A stretch of 58,768 nt of DNA from Actinomycetota bacterium (lineage in GTDB: Bacteria > Actinomycetota > Acidimicrobiia > Actinomarinales > Actinomarinaceae), in NCBI GenBank assembly GCA_014239265.1, contig JAAZZH010000006.1, forward strand, positions 1 through 58,768. The letters run 5' to 3'. Every line of letters starts with the position of its first letter. The stretch's first letter is position 1. The notes below the pieces were generated by a model that was not told where the DNA came from, did not search any database, and was given only the letters and a program-made list of their open reading frames with translations. Both the position numbers and the translations under genes were made by a program. Shown piece by piece: positions 53,401-58,768 of the stretch.

Positions 53401-53962
53401 CTTAGAAGGTTATGGAGAGATATTTAGATCTGAATCTACCCATTCGATTATTGAACTTATGGATATAGAAGAAGACGAAGAAGTCAACGTTGCTATAACT
53501 GGCTTAGTATCAAATGTTCAAAAAAGGGTATCAAGAAGAGGAAATGCTTGGATTCAATTTGACCTTCAAGAGTCTACTGGCTCTCTGGGTGTTCTTGTTT
53601 TTAATAAACTTGTAGAAAAATATAATGCACAGCTAGATGGTGAATTGTATCTGAAAGTTTCTGGTACATATGTTGGAGGAACTGAAAATAATATTAGAGC
53701 TAGAGATTTCGAGCTAATAGAACCATCGAAATTATTGACTGACTTAGATATTACACCATTGAAGATTTCAGTACAGGAAGAAATTATGGATAAGAAAAAT
53801 TTAATCTTATTAAAAGAATTATTGGAAAGGCATCCAGGAGGATCAAAAGTTGAATTGGAAGTCAATAACCAAGAAGGAGTGAAGCTTCTTGAATTAAAAA
53901 ATATAAAAGTTAAAAAAACGACTCAGTTAAGAAATGAAATTAACACATTATTGAAAAATTAA
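50468..53962 (+). CDS. dnaE: DNA polymerase III alpha subunit DnaE
   Basis: The 1164 residues have the C-family polymerase layout. A PHP domain comes first (FVHLHAHTEYSMLDGA, about 5-20, with the metal residues), then the palm with the catalytic aspartates in LPDIDMDIDERYR (about 411-423) and LLKMDFLGLRNL (about 581-592). Fingers, helix-hairpin-helix region (SRSLNKRGVEAMIQGG) and an OB domain (VNVAITGLVSNVQKR) follow. It is the DnaE1 type and carries no inserted exonuclease. It follows the lspA-pseudouridine synthase pair but with its own leaderless-type promoter. Confidence 0.96.
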   Translation: MSKSFVHLHAHTEYSMLDGAAKIQTYIDRVKELNQPAAAITDHGNLYGALEFHNVAKKNGVKPIIGYEAYITTESRFDRPDRNKNKRYHLTLLAENNEGYWNLVQLASKAFTEGYYYKPRLDYELLRNHSKGVIALSGCLGGEIAQHLAPDGSVEEGNNQGERSYQKALEKAELYQNIFGKENFYIELHNHGIKQQELILPDLLKISNELSAPLIATNDSHYVNPEDSSAHDALLCVQTNATIDDDSRFKFEGEGYYVKSSEEMRTLFNDSEYPGACDNTLEIADRVEYNFEAGKYYLPAFPIADPNLTVEDYLKNLVYEGAKSVYREVTDEITERIEYELEVINSMGFASYFLIVGDLIQYAKENNIRTGAGRGSAAGSIVSYCLGITGIEPLKYGLLFERFLNKGRKELPDIDMDIDERYRKDVIDYVIDKYGEDKVAHIVTFATIKAKQAIRDASRVLGLPFSAGDKVAKLMPPMILGNTATLSECLRLDEENNSGYSKEFYTASSELRIQYKNDEEVKKIIDIALGLEGLRRQDGIHAAAVVISPEAITNYLPVQKKGKDAELVTQFEMHTVEQLGLLKMDFLGLRNLSIIDRTVELINREDFNIDEIPLDDKKTFELFSTGRMIGVFQLESRIAQITSRSLKPTRFEEIVALVALIRPGPLGANMHIEFADRATGKKEIEFLHKDLKEILEETYGVILYQEQVMQIAQKISAFQLDEADDLRKAMGKKIPKVMEQQRKKFTDGAISNGYSEQFSIELFDQIAFFAGYGFNKSHSVPYALIAYQTAYLKANHPAEYLSACLTAVKRDKDRTAIFLAEARELGVNVKTPDINLSIEDFSVANGEILFGLSAIRNVGDITAEKIVAERESGIYETVQDFLARTDSRSLNKRGVEAMIQGGAFDQFGFPRRGLYESIIDLIEDAKGLKKEKDNSQASLFDLDEQTSELTTIKNVEWEKKELLDREREMLGFFVSEDPLEGYGEIFRSESTHSIIELMDIEEDEEVNVAITGLVSNVQKRVSRRGNAWIQFDLQESTGSLGVLVFNKLVEKYNAQLDGELYLKVSGTYVGGTENNIRARDFELIEPSKLLTDLDITPLKISVQEEIMDKKNLILLKELLERHPGGSKVELEVNNQEGVKLLELKNIKVKKTTQLRNEINTLLKN

Positions 53963-53963
53963 T

Positions 53964-53969
53964 TAATAT
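53964..53969 (+). promoter_or_regulatory. -10 TAATAT, 6 nt before the small gene at 53976
   Basis: TAATAT, TAATCT and then ATG 53976, immediately after the dnaE stop. It fits the leaderless pattern and supports the small gene as real. Confidence 0.45.
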
Positions 53970-53975
53970 TAATCT

Positions 53976-54185
53976 ATGACATTTAACATTGAAGAATTTC
54001 AAAACCGATTTAAAGAAAGAGCCGAGGCTGTAAAGAATCGTCCTATGCCACCAATTGGAGGAGATGAAAGATTAGCCTTTATAAAACAAGCTGAAAAGGA
54101 TTATCAAGATTATATGATAATTTCTGATTCAGAATTTGAAATCACGGAAGAATTTTTAGTTTTTAAATACAAACTAGATTCTTAG
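53976..54185 (+). CDS. Small acidic protein of unknown function
   Basis: The 69 residues are mostly helical and charged: an N-terminal helix (FNIEEFQNRFKERAEAVKN), a Pro-rich turn (RPMPPIGGDERLAF), a second helix (KQAEKDYQDYM), and C-terminal strands (FEITEEFLVFKYKLD). There is no membrane segment or metal motif. No family was recognised. The -10 at the standard spacing and the 4-nt overlap with thyX support a real gene in this packed region. A small cytosolic accessory protein is all that can be said. Confidence 0.55.
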   Translation: MTFNIEEFQNRFKERAEAVKNRPMPPIGGDERLAFIKQAEKDYQDYMIISDSEFEITEEFLVFKYKLDS

Positions 54186-54844
54186 TTTAAATCTTTACCC
54201 ATCGGAAAAATAATATTTATAACTTCTGCGCATGCTTTTGCAATTTCCATGTGTTCTTTTTGAGTCCCATTACTTGCTCTCAGTTGAATATAATGTATCC
54301 AACTTCTTAATGTTCCATTCATATACAATCTGCTAACTGTATTACCTTCTGGCAAAACAGATCTAGCTTGTTCTTTAGCAATACCAGCTTCAATAGCCCA
54401 GTTGTAGGCATTCTTTGAAGTTTCGATTACTTCTTCTTGTAGTTCATTCCATTTGGATATAATTTCTTCATTCTCGGTTTCAACAGAATTTTGTCTATTT
54501 TTATCATCCTGTAGTCTTGCCTCTCTAATTTTAAATTCCAAATCCTTAACGGGGTTTGCGTACCTTTGGCTAAACTCCTGAAAACTAAATGACCTATGTC
54601 TTAAAATCTGCCTGGCTATGTCACGCGTTGTCTCTATTTCCAAACAAGCACTAACCATTTCAAGTGGGGACCAATGTGCATTTTTGATTAAATAATTGAT
54701 AAGTTTCTCGCTAGTTTCAGTATTTAACTGATTAGATGGATTTGAAACCCTTGCACAAAAAGCAACCAATTCCTGGGCATCTGTAATACCATCTGAATAG
54801 AATTCTTCAGTAGGTTTGGAATAACTAATTAATTTAACCTTCAT
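54182..54844 (-). CDS. thyX: Flavin-dependent thymidylate synthase ThyX
   Basis: The 220 residues have the defining ThyX motif RHRx7S: R82-H83-R84 through S92 in RHRSFSFQEFSQRYA, and the C-terminal SRLYMNGTLRSWIHYIQLR region. It makes dTMP using FAD, NADPH and methylene-tetrahydrofolate without consuming folate oxidation state as ThyA does. It is widespread in Actinobacteria. A TATAGT hexamer lies 7 nt before the ATG. Its 3' end overlaps the convergent small gene by 4 nt. Confidence 0.95.
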   Translation of the reverse strand: MKVKLISYSKPTEEFYSDGITDAQELVAFCARVSNPSNQLNTETSEKLINYLIKNAHWSPLEMVSACLEIETTRDIARQILRHRSFSFQEFSQRYANPVKDLEFKIREARLQDDKNRQNSVETENEEIISKWNELQEEVIETSKNAYNWAIEAGIAKEQARSVLPEGNTVSRLYMNGTLRSWIHYIQLRASNGTQKEHMEIAKACAEVINIIFPMGKDLN

Positions 54845-54851
54845 TTATGTA

Positions 54852-54857
54852 ACTATA
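54852..54857 (-). promoter_or_regulatory. -10 TATAGT, 7 nt before thyX
   Basis: On the minus strand TATAGT, TACATAA and then ATG 54844. It is close to the 6-nt spacing seen elsewhere and gives a near-leaderless transcript. The same 29-nt gap must also serve the divergent gene at 54874. Confidence 0.4.
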
Positions 54858-54873
54858 TTAAAATAAAAAAAAT

Positions 54874-55137
54874 ATGTTTTTATTACGAGTAATTGTTTTT
54901 CTGATTTTACTTTCATTAATTCTAATTCTTGCATACCCACTCCTGATTGTATTTAATATTGCCTCTGGTGGGGATGGTTTTGGATTATGTAATGATTTAG
55001 CAACCTGCATTATTCCGGTGTCAGAAGGTCCAAAACTTCTTATTTATTTGATAGGTATTTTCTTTCTTCTTGTTTTGCTGTTGAGGTTAATAATGAAATA
55101 TATGAATTCTCTTCAAAGTAAAAATTCTATTCTCTGA
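54874..55137 (+). CDS. Small membrane protein of unknown function
   Basis: An 87-residue protein with two predicted helices (about 3-25 and 50-72). Between them is a Gly-rich loop with two Cys (GGDGFGLCNDLATCII), which could form a disulfide outside the membrane, and a short basic C-terminal tail follows. It is divergent from thyX with 29 nt between starts and overlaps the EamA gene by 11 nt. No family recognised. TAAAAT 9 nt upstream is a possible promoter. Confidence 0.5.
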   Translation: MFLLRVIVFLILLSLILILAYPLLIVFNIASGGDGFGLCNDLATCIIPVSEGPKLLIYLIGIFFLLVLLLRLIMKYMNSLQSKNSIL

Positions 55138-55954
55138 TTATAAGAAAAATAGATAGTAATACCAGACATACACCTGCCCAATTAGTGAAGTTCAATACTT
55201 CACCGACGTAAAGTATTCCTATAATTAAAGCAAAGATTGCCTCCAAGCTCAGTAGCAACGCAGCGGTTGCAGCGTTTACTTCTTTTTGACCAAATAGTTG
55301 CAAATAAAATGCGGCAAAGTTCACTATGAAGCCTAAGAACAAAATTGGTAAAACATATTCTATTTTGAAACTAAACTGCGAAGGGTTTATAAAAGGTAGA
55401 CAAAGTGCAGCACCTACAAAAGATTGAACAAACATTAACTGTGATATATTTTGATTTCTTATATACCTTTCGACCATAACAATATGTAATGCATACCCAG
55501 TGGCACATACAAGCGTAAAAAGATTGCCAAATAATTGATCGTAACTATTACTAGCTATAAGAAATATTCCCATAAATCCAGCCAATGAAAAAATATAACT
55601 TCTTGGTGAAAGATTAGTTTTATTGATAATTTTTGAAAAAATTGGAGTAAGTACAATATAAAATCCTGTTACAACTCCTGAATTAATTGTTGATGTTGTA
55701 AGTAAACCTTGAGTTTGGGTTACATACCCAATCCAAAGAAATAGTCCCATTAAAATTCCAGGTTTTATCGTTTTTTTAGACGGGATACCTCCAGTTAACA
55801 AAAATAAGAACGAGGCTATTGCATATCTTAAAAAAACGATATTTATGGGAGAAAAGTTATCAAGTAAATTTTTAACGACTATGAAAGTTCCACCAAAAAA
55901 TAAGGCAGAGAGTATTAATGATGTAATAGCCAATGTTCTTTTATTTTTAATCAT
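55127..55954 (-). CDS. EamA/DMT-family transporter
   Basis: The 275 residues have about ten membrane helices in two repeats: GGTFIVVKNLLDNFSPINIVF (first EamA repeat, read in parts) and a second repeat with ATAALLLSLEAIFALIIG and LGFIVNFAAFYLQ. This is the drug/metabolite transporter type that moves amino acids, sugars or nucleobases. The substrate is unknown. No Shine-Dalgarno is evident. It is divergent from nth and convergent with the small membrane protein gene. Confidence 0.85.
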   Translation of the reverse strand: MIKNKRTLAITSLILSALFFGGTFIVVKNLLDNFSPINIVFLRYAIASFLFLLTGGIPSKKTIKPGILMGLFLWIGYVTQTQGLLTTSTINSGVVTGFYIVLTPIFSKIINKTNLSPRSYIFSLAGFMGIFLIASNSYDQLFGNLFTLVCATGYALHIVMVERYIRNQNISQLMFVQSFVGAALCLPFINPSQFSFKIEYVLPILFLGFIVNFAAFYLQLFGQKEVNAATAALLLSLEAIFALIIGILYVGEVLNFTNWAGVCLVLLSIFLIIRE

Positions 55955-55982
55955 GCAGTCTAATGAAGATTAATATACAGAT

Positions 55983-55988
55983 TAAAAT
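55983..55988 (+). promoter_or_regulatory. -10 TAAAAT, 6 nt before nth
   Basis: TAAAAT, AGACAT and then ATG 55995 fit the leaderless pattern. The 40-nt gap to the divergent EamA gene must hold both promoters. Confidence 0.45.
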
Positions 55989-55994
55989 AGACAT

Positions 55995-56642
55995 ATGAGC
56001 AATGAATTAAATCAACTAGCTAAAGTATTTCATGCATATCTTCGTAAAGAATACTCTGATATCAAAACAATTCTCAAATACAGAACCCAGTTTCAGTTAC
56101 TTGTTTCGATTGTTCTTTCCGCTCAAACGACTGATGAAAATGTAAATAAAGCAACTAAAGGGCTGTTTAAGGAATATCCAAATGCGAAATCATTAGCATC
56201 TGCAAAATTAAAAAGTATTGAAAAACTTGTATTCTCTACAGGTTTTTATAAAGTTAAATCTAAGAACATACATGCATTATCCAAAATACTTGTAAACGAA
56301 TACAACTCAAGGATTCCTAAAACAATCGAAGAACTTGTAAAACTTCCTGGCGTTGGAAGAAAAACAGCATCAGTTTTTCTTGCAGAAACATTTGATCACC
56401 CAACTATAGCTGTGGATACCCATGTACTGAGGGTGTCTCACAGACTTGGGCTGTCAACTAAAAGACACGATCCAATCCAAACTGAAATAGAATTAAAGTT
56501 GCTTTTTCCTAAAGACTTTTGGCGATATCTTTCAATGAGTTTTGTCCAATTTGGAAGAGACATTTGTGATGCAAAAAAACCATTATGTGAAGTTTGTGAT
56601 TTTAACAATTCTTGTAAGTACTATTTATCTCTTAATACCTAA
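55995..56642 (+). CDS. nth: Endonuclease III
   Basis: A 215-residue DNA glycosylase/AP lyase. The helix-hairpin-helix is KLPGVGRKTASVFL (about 115-128) with the catalytic Lys in GRKTA, and the catalytic Asp is in AVDTHVLRVSHR (Asp about 141). The C-terminal [4Fe-4S] loop is C191-x6-C198-x2-C201-x5-C207. It removes oxidised pyrimidines in base excision repair. Length is normal for the family. Confidence 0.94.
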   Translation: MSNELNQLAKVFHAYLRKEYSDIKTILKYRTQFQLLVSIVLSAQTTDENVNKATKGLFKEYPNAKSLASAKLKSIEKLVFSTGFYKVKSKNIHALSKILVNEYNSRIPKTIEELVKLPGVGRKTASVFLAETFDHPTIAVDTHVLRVSHRLGLSTKRHDPIQTEIELKLLFPKDFWRYLSMSFVQFGRDICDAKKPLCEVCDFNNSCKYYLSLNT

Positions 56643-56649
56643 TCATATA

Positions 56650-56655
56650 TATATT
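56650..56655 (+). promoter_or_regulatory. -10 TATATT, 6 nt before ccdA
   Basis: TATATT, TAGTCT and then ATG 56662. It is another match to the leaderless spacing, although the region is AT-rich and alternative registers exist. Confidence 0.4.
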
Positions 56656-56661
56656 TAGTCT

Positions 56662-57369
56662 ATGGAAGTGAATATTTTTCTATCGTTTGTTTTTGGAATG
56701 CTATCTTTTTTCTCACCTTGTGTGTTACCGTTAGTGCCTGGATACCTCTCTATATTTTCAGGGGCTGAGAACACAATACAAAATAGGTTTAGAGGTTCGT
56801 TAGAATTTTGTTTAGGCTTTTCAATAGTTTTCATATCTCTTGCTGCCATAGCATCCTCAGTGGGTTCTTTCTTCACAAGAAATTCCTCGACACTTGGTAT
56901 GGTCAGTGGGCTAATAATAATATGCTTTGGATTATTATTACTTTTTCCTACATTTAACATGAGATACTTTTACTCAGCTAACTATGTTGATATTAAAAAA
57001 TATTCAACATTTAAAAACTTTGTTTTAGGCTTAACTTTTGCTTTTGGCTTCACGCCATGTATCGGACCTGTGTTGGGGGCTCTATTAACTTTAACTTCAA
57101 ATTCAGCAACTCTATATAGGGGTGTGGGCTTATTGATTAGCTTCTCGTTAGGGCTTTCTATTCCATTTATTCTCATTTCTGTTTTATCAGGAAAATTTAG
57201 TTTTAAAAATAAGATATTTATTGCATTCCAAAAATATTCCTCAAAAATATCTGGTTTAGTTTTAATCTCTATTGGTCTTTTGATATTTACTGATAGAATG
57301 TATATTTTGGCATCGATGTTTCAAGATCTTCTTATTTTCATGAACCTTGATTGGTTGAGTACAATTTAA
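56662..57369 (+). CDS. ccdA: Thiol-disulfide membrane transporter CcdA (DsbD-like)
   Basis: The 235 residues form six membrane helices with the two redox Cys in matched motifs: FFSPCVLPLVPGY (C21) and FTPCIGPVLGA (C133). CcdA moves electrons from cytosolic thioredoxin across the membrane. It probably feeds the thioredoxin-like protein at 7369 and so supports the System I Ccm genes, although CcdA is more often seen with System II. The extra periplasmic domains of DsbD are absent. Confidence 0.9.
   Translation: MEVNIFLSFVFGMLSFFSPCVLPLVPGYLSIFSGAENTIQNRFRGSLEFCLGFSIVFISLAAIASSVGSFFTRNSSTLGMVSGLIIICFGLLLLFPTFNMRYFYSANYVDIKKYSTFKNFVLGLTFAFGFTPCIGPVLGALLTLTSNSATLYRGVGLLISFSLGLSIPFILISVLSGKFSFKNKIFIAFQKYSSKISGLVLISIGLLIFTDRMYILASMFQDLLIFMNLDWLSTI
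57360..57365 (+). promoter_or_regulatory. -10 TACAAT, 6 nt before ygfZ
   Basis: TACAAT, TTAATT and then ATG 57372. The hexamer overlaps the final codons of ccdA and supports 57372, not an upstream in-frame ATG at 57351, as the start. Confidence 0.45.
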
Positions 57370-57371
57370 TT

Positions 57372-57935
57372 ATGAACACTGTAATAAGCACCCACTCTTT
57401 AAAAATAGAAGGAGATGATGCAATTAAATTTATTGAATCCCTGATCTCTATAGACCCTATGGACAATATATTTAAAACATCATTTTTACTTAAACCAGAC
57501 GGAAAAGTTAATCACTGGTTTGTTATTAAAAGAGTTAACGATAAATTATTTTTATACCAGAGCGAACAAGAGCTCACCCGTATCAAAGAAAGTTTAGATT
57601 TTTATAAAATCAGAACTAAATGTTCTCTTGAAATTATTAAAGATGAAAAATATTTGGGCCTTGTACTGCAAGATGATAATTTTAAATTTATTGAGAATTT
57701 AGATCAAAAAAATATCATTGACTGGGCTGATCTTTCCTTAATACTAGAGTTACCTTTACCACAAATAACCCTTGATGGTCTCCTCCCAAATGAGACTAAA
57801 TGGTTAGATTTTATGGTTGACTTTAATAAGGGTTGTTTTCTTGGTCAAGAGCAAGCTTCCCGAGTCAAATTTAGAGGAAGACCTAGAAGACTTTTACAAT
57901 CGAACAAAGATTTTCAGGAATTTATAAAAATCTAG
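57372..57935 (+). CDS. ygfZ: Minimal YgfZ/GcvT-like folate-binding protein
   Basis: About 187 residues. The family signature KGCFLGQE (about 153-160), with the functional Cys and Gln, is present and followed by ASRVKFRGRPRRLL. YgfZ uses tetrahydrofolate to help iron-sulfur cluster assembly. E. coli YgfZ is 326 residues with the motif near 228. Here about 70 residues are missing before the motif and about 65 after it, so the C-terminal barrel is gone. It may be a reduced functional form, because the motif and the fold around it are conserved. It follows ccdA by 2 nt. Confidence 0.8.
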   Translation: MNTVISTHSLKIEGDDAIKFIESLISIDPMDNIFKTSFLLKPDGKVNHWFVIKRVNDKLFLYQSEQELTRIKESLDFYKIRTKCSLEIIKDEKYLGLVLQDDNFKFIENLDQKNIIDWADLSLILELPLPQITLDGLLPNETKWLDFMVDFNKGCFLGQEQASRVKFRGRPRRLLQSNKDFQEFIKI

Positions 57936-57936
57936 A

Positions 57937-58239
57937 ATGCAGAGATGTGATTATTGCGGAAGGATTCTATATAAAAATGTTTCTGAAAAATACTTTTTAT
58001 GCTCTTCTAAATGCCGAACAAAATATAAAAATAAAAAATACTTATCTAAATTAGAACAATCAGTTACTTCTGTAGTTAAAAATGGAATCCTTGTTAAGGA
58101 GATTGTTAATAAACTAGATTACGATAAATTTGATACGGTATCTGCGATAAGAAGATTAATTTATAAAAAAGGAAGTCTCTTCATTAAAGCTAATAGTGAG
58201 ATAAATTTGAGTGTAGAAATATTTATAGTGAGAAAATAG
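57937..58239 (+). CDS. Small zinc-binding protein (TRASH-like N-terminus), function unknown
   Basis: The 100 residues begin with a Cys4 cluster, C4-x2-C7-x14-C22-x3-C26 (RCDYCGRIL, FLCSSKC), whose spacing and the aromatic-LCSxxC turn resemble the TRASH/metal-binding zinc ribbon used in metal-related proteins. The rest (about 35-95) is a basic, helix-strand region with no recognised family, possibly a winged-helix or ribosome-associated domain (RRLIYKKGSLFIK). It overlaps the convergent YczE gene by 17 nt and starts 1 nt after the ygfZ stop. Confidence 0.6.
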   Translation: MQRCDYCGRILYKNVSEKYFLCSSKCRTKYKNKKYLSKLEQSVTSVVKNGILVKEIVNKLDYDKFDTVSAIRRLIYKKGSLFIKANSEINLSVEIFIVRK

Positions 58240-58768
58240 CTCCTCTATCAAATTTTGATAGTGAGTACTGCACAATTGGACCTACAGAGAGAACCATTAC
58301 AACTGTTCCGTAGCCATATGATCCTCCAAGTAAAACTCCAAGCATAAAAGCTGAAAAGTCAATTCCTATTCTTGTGACTCTAATGCTTGGTCCTAGTTTT
58401 GAAATTCCTGTCATAATTCCATCTCTTGGTCCGGGACCCAATCCAGCACCGATATAAAGACCAACTCCCATAGCAAATACTATTGTTCCAAAGTAGAGAT
58501 ATAGATGTCTAACATACATTAATTCAGGAGCAGGCAAATATAACATAGTTAAATCAATAACGTTACCAATCGTCAGTATATTTATAATTGTCCCTATGAA
58601 TGGTACCTGCTTGAGTGGTATCCATCCAAGAAGCAAAATGAAACCCGTTATAACACCTGCAAAACCAATTTTCACATTTACAAGCTTGCTAAATCCATCG
58701 TGAAAAACATCCCAAGAATTTAATAAAGTCTTCAATTGTAGATTTTTTATTAAGAAGATTAGCTTGTT
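58223..58768 (-). CDS. YczE/YitT-family membrane protein, N-terminus cut by the right edge
   Basis: The frame is open to the window edge (no stop after 58735), so the true start is probably outside. The visible 181 residues have SWDVFHDGFSKL (compare PWDVLHQGL of YczE proteins) near the N-terminus, about five membrane helices, and GLYIGAGLGPGPRDGIMTG, a Gly-rich loop typical of the family. A TTG at 58735 with no ribosome site is a weak local start. Role unknown; the family is a permease-like group. It overlaps the zinc protein gene by 17 nt. Confidence 0.75.
   Translation of the reverse strand, partial: NKLIFLIKNLQLKTLLNSWDVFHDGFSKLVNVKIGFAGVITGFILLLGWIPLKQVPFIGTIINILTIGNVIDLTMLYLPAPELMYVRHLYLYFGTIVFAMGVGLYIGAGLGPGPRDGIMTGISKLGPSIRVTRIGIDFSAFMLGVLLGGSYGYGTVVMVLSVGPIVQYSLSKFDRGAIFSL

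Noticed and set aside
1-58768. CRISPR arrays, insertion sequences, integrases, tRNA or rRNA genes
   Set aside because: No repeat-spacer pattern, transposase motif, terminal inverted repeats or tRNA/rRNA folds were seen; gaps between genes are mostly under 100 nt.

Overview
The window looks like a piece of a streamlined, AT-rich (roughly two-thirds A+T by eye) actinobacterial chromosome, most like the small marine Acidimicrobiia-type lineages such as Ca. Actinomarina. The evidence is a dcw cluster with SepF and no FtsA, a DUF3040 protein, an F420-dependent G6PDH-type oxidoreductase, ThyX, a Nif3/COG1579/RNase H trio, mDAP-type MurE, and an mraW-type RNA hairpin. The genus is inference. There are no insertion sequences, CRISPR arrays, tRNAs or rRNAs.

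Layout. 1-311: start of a secreted protein gene leaving on the minus strand, and a divergent control region with nested inverted repeats. 312-5244 (+): RND/MMPL exporter, Nif3, coiled-coil zinc ribbon protein, RNase H, membrane protein. 5237-7339 (-): TauE/SafE permease, F420-type oxidoreductase, RNase P RNA (rnpB). 7369-20650 (-): a 13 kb, almost gapless run that starts with a branched-chain leader peptide and attenuator, continues with ilvBNC and leuAB, then a nitroreductase, an rRNA methylase and a DnaQ-like exonuclease, and ends with a System I cytochrome c maturation set (ccmABCEFH, a CcmI-like TPR protein, a CcmG-like thioredoxin). 20681-30471 (mostly +): QueG, ilvD, phosphoesterase, ROK kinase, a luciferase-fold remnant, aminotransferase, threonine aldolase, small membrane proteins, histidine phosphatase, DUF3040, MerR and HNH proteins. 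30491-45694 (+): the division/cell-wall cluster mraZ-rsmH-ftsL-ftsI-murE-mraY-murD-ftsW-murG-murC-murB-ftsQ-ftsZ-pgeF-yggS-sepF-yggT, without murF, ftsA or divIVA. 45691-48822 (-): ileS. 48946-53962 (+): DksA/TraR, LspA, RluA-type synthase, DnaE. 54182-58768: ThyX, EamA transporter, Nth, CcdA, a minimal YgfZ, a small zinc protein and a YczE-like permease cut by the right edge.

How it works together. The ilv/leu genes with ilvD make valine, leucine and isoleucine, and a leader peptide with 10 branched-chain residues out of 16 followed by a terminator probably senses their supply. The Ccm genes with CcdA and the thioredoxin-like protein export heme, keep cysteines reduced and attach heme to c-type cytochromes. 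The dcw cluster makes and positions septal peptidoglycan, and appears to be controlled by MraZ at 10-bp repeats over its promoter and by an RNA hairpin in front of rsmH.

The most striking whole-window signals are regulatory. A TANNNT hexamer lies exactly 6 nt before the start codon of eleven genes, which implies leaderless transcription starting on the start codon. All seven convergent gene pairs overlap at their 3' ends. Next in interest are the leaderless-looking ilv attenuator, the phased repeats at mraZ, the rsmH hairpin and an Asp-to-Glu change in an LspA catalytic motif.
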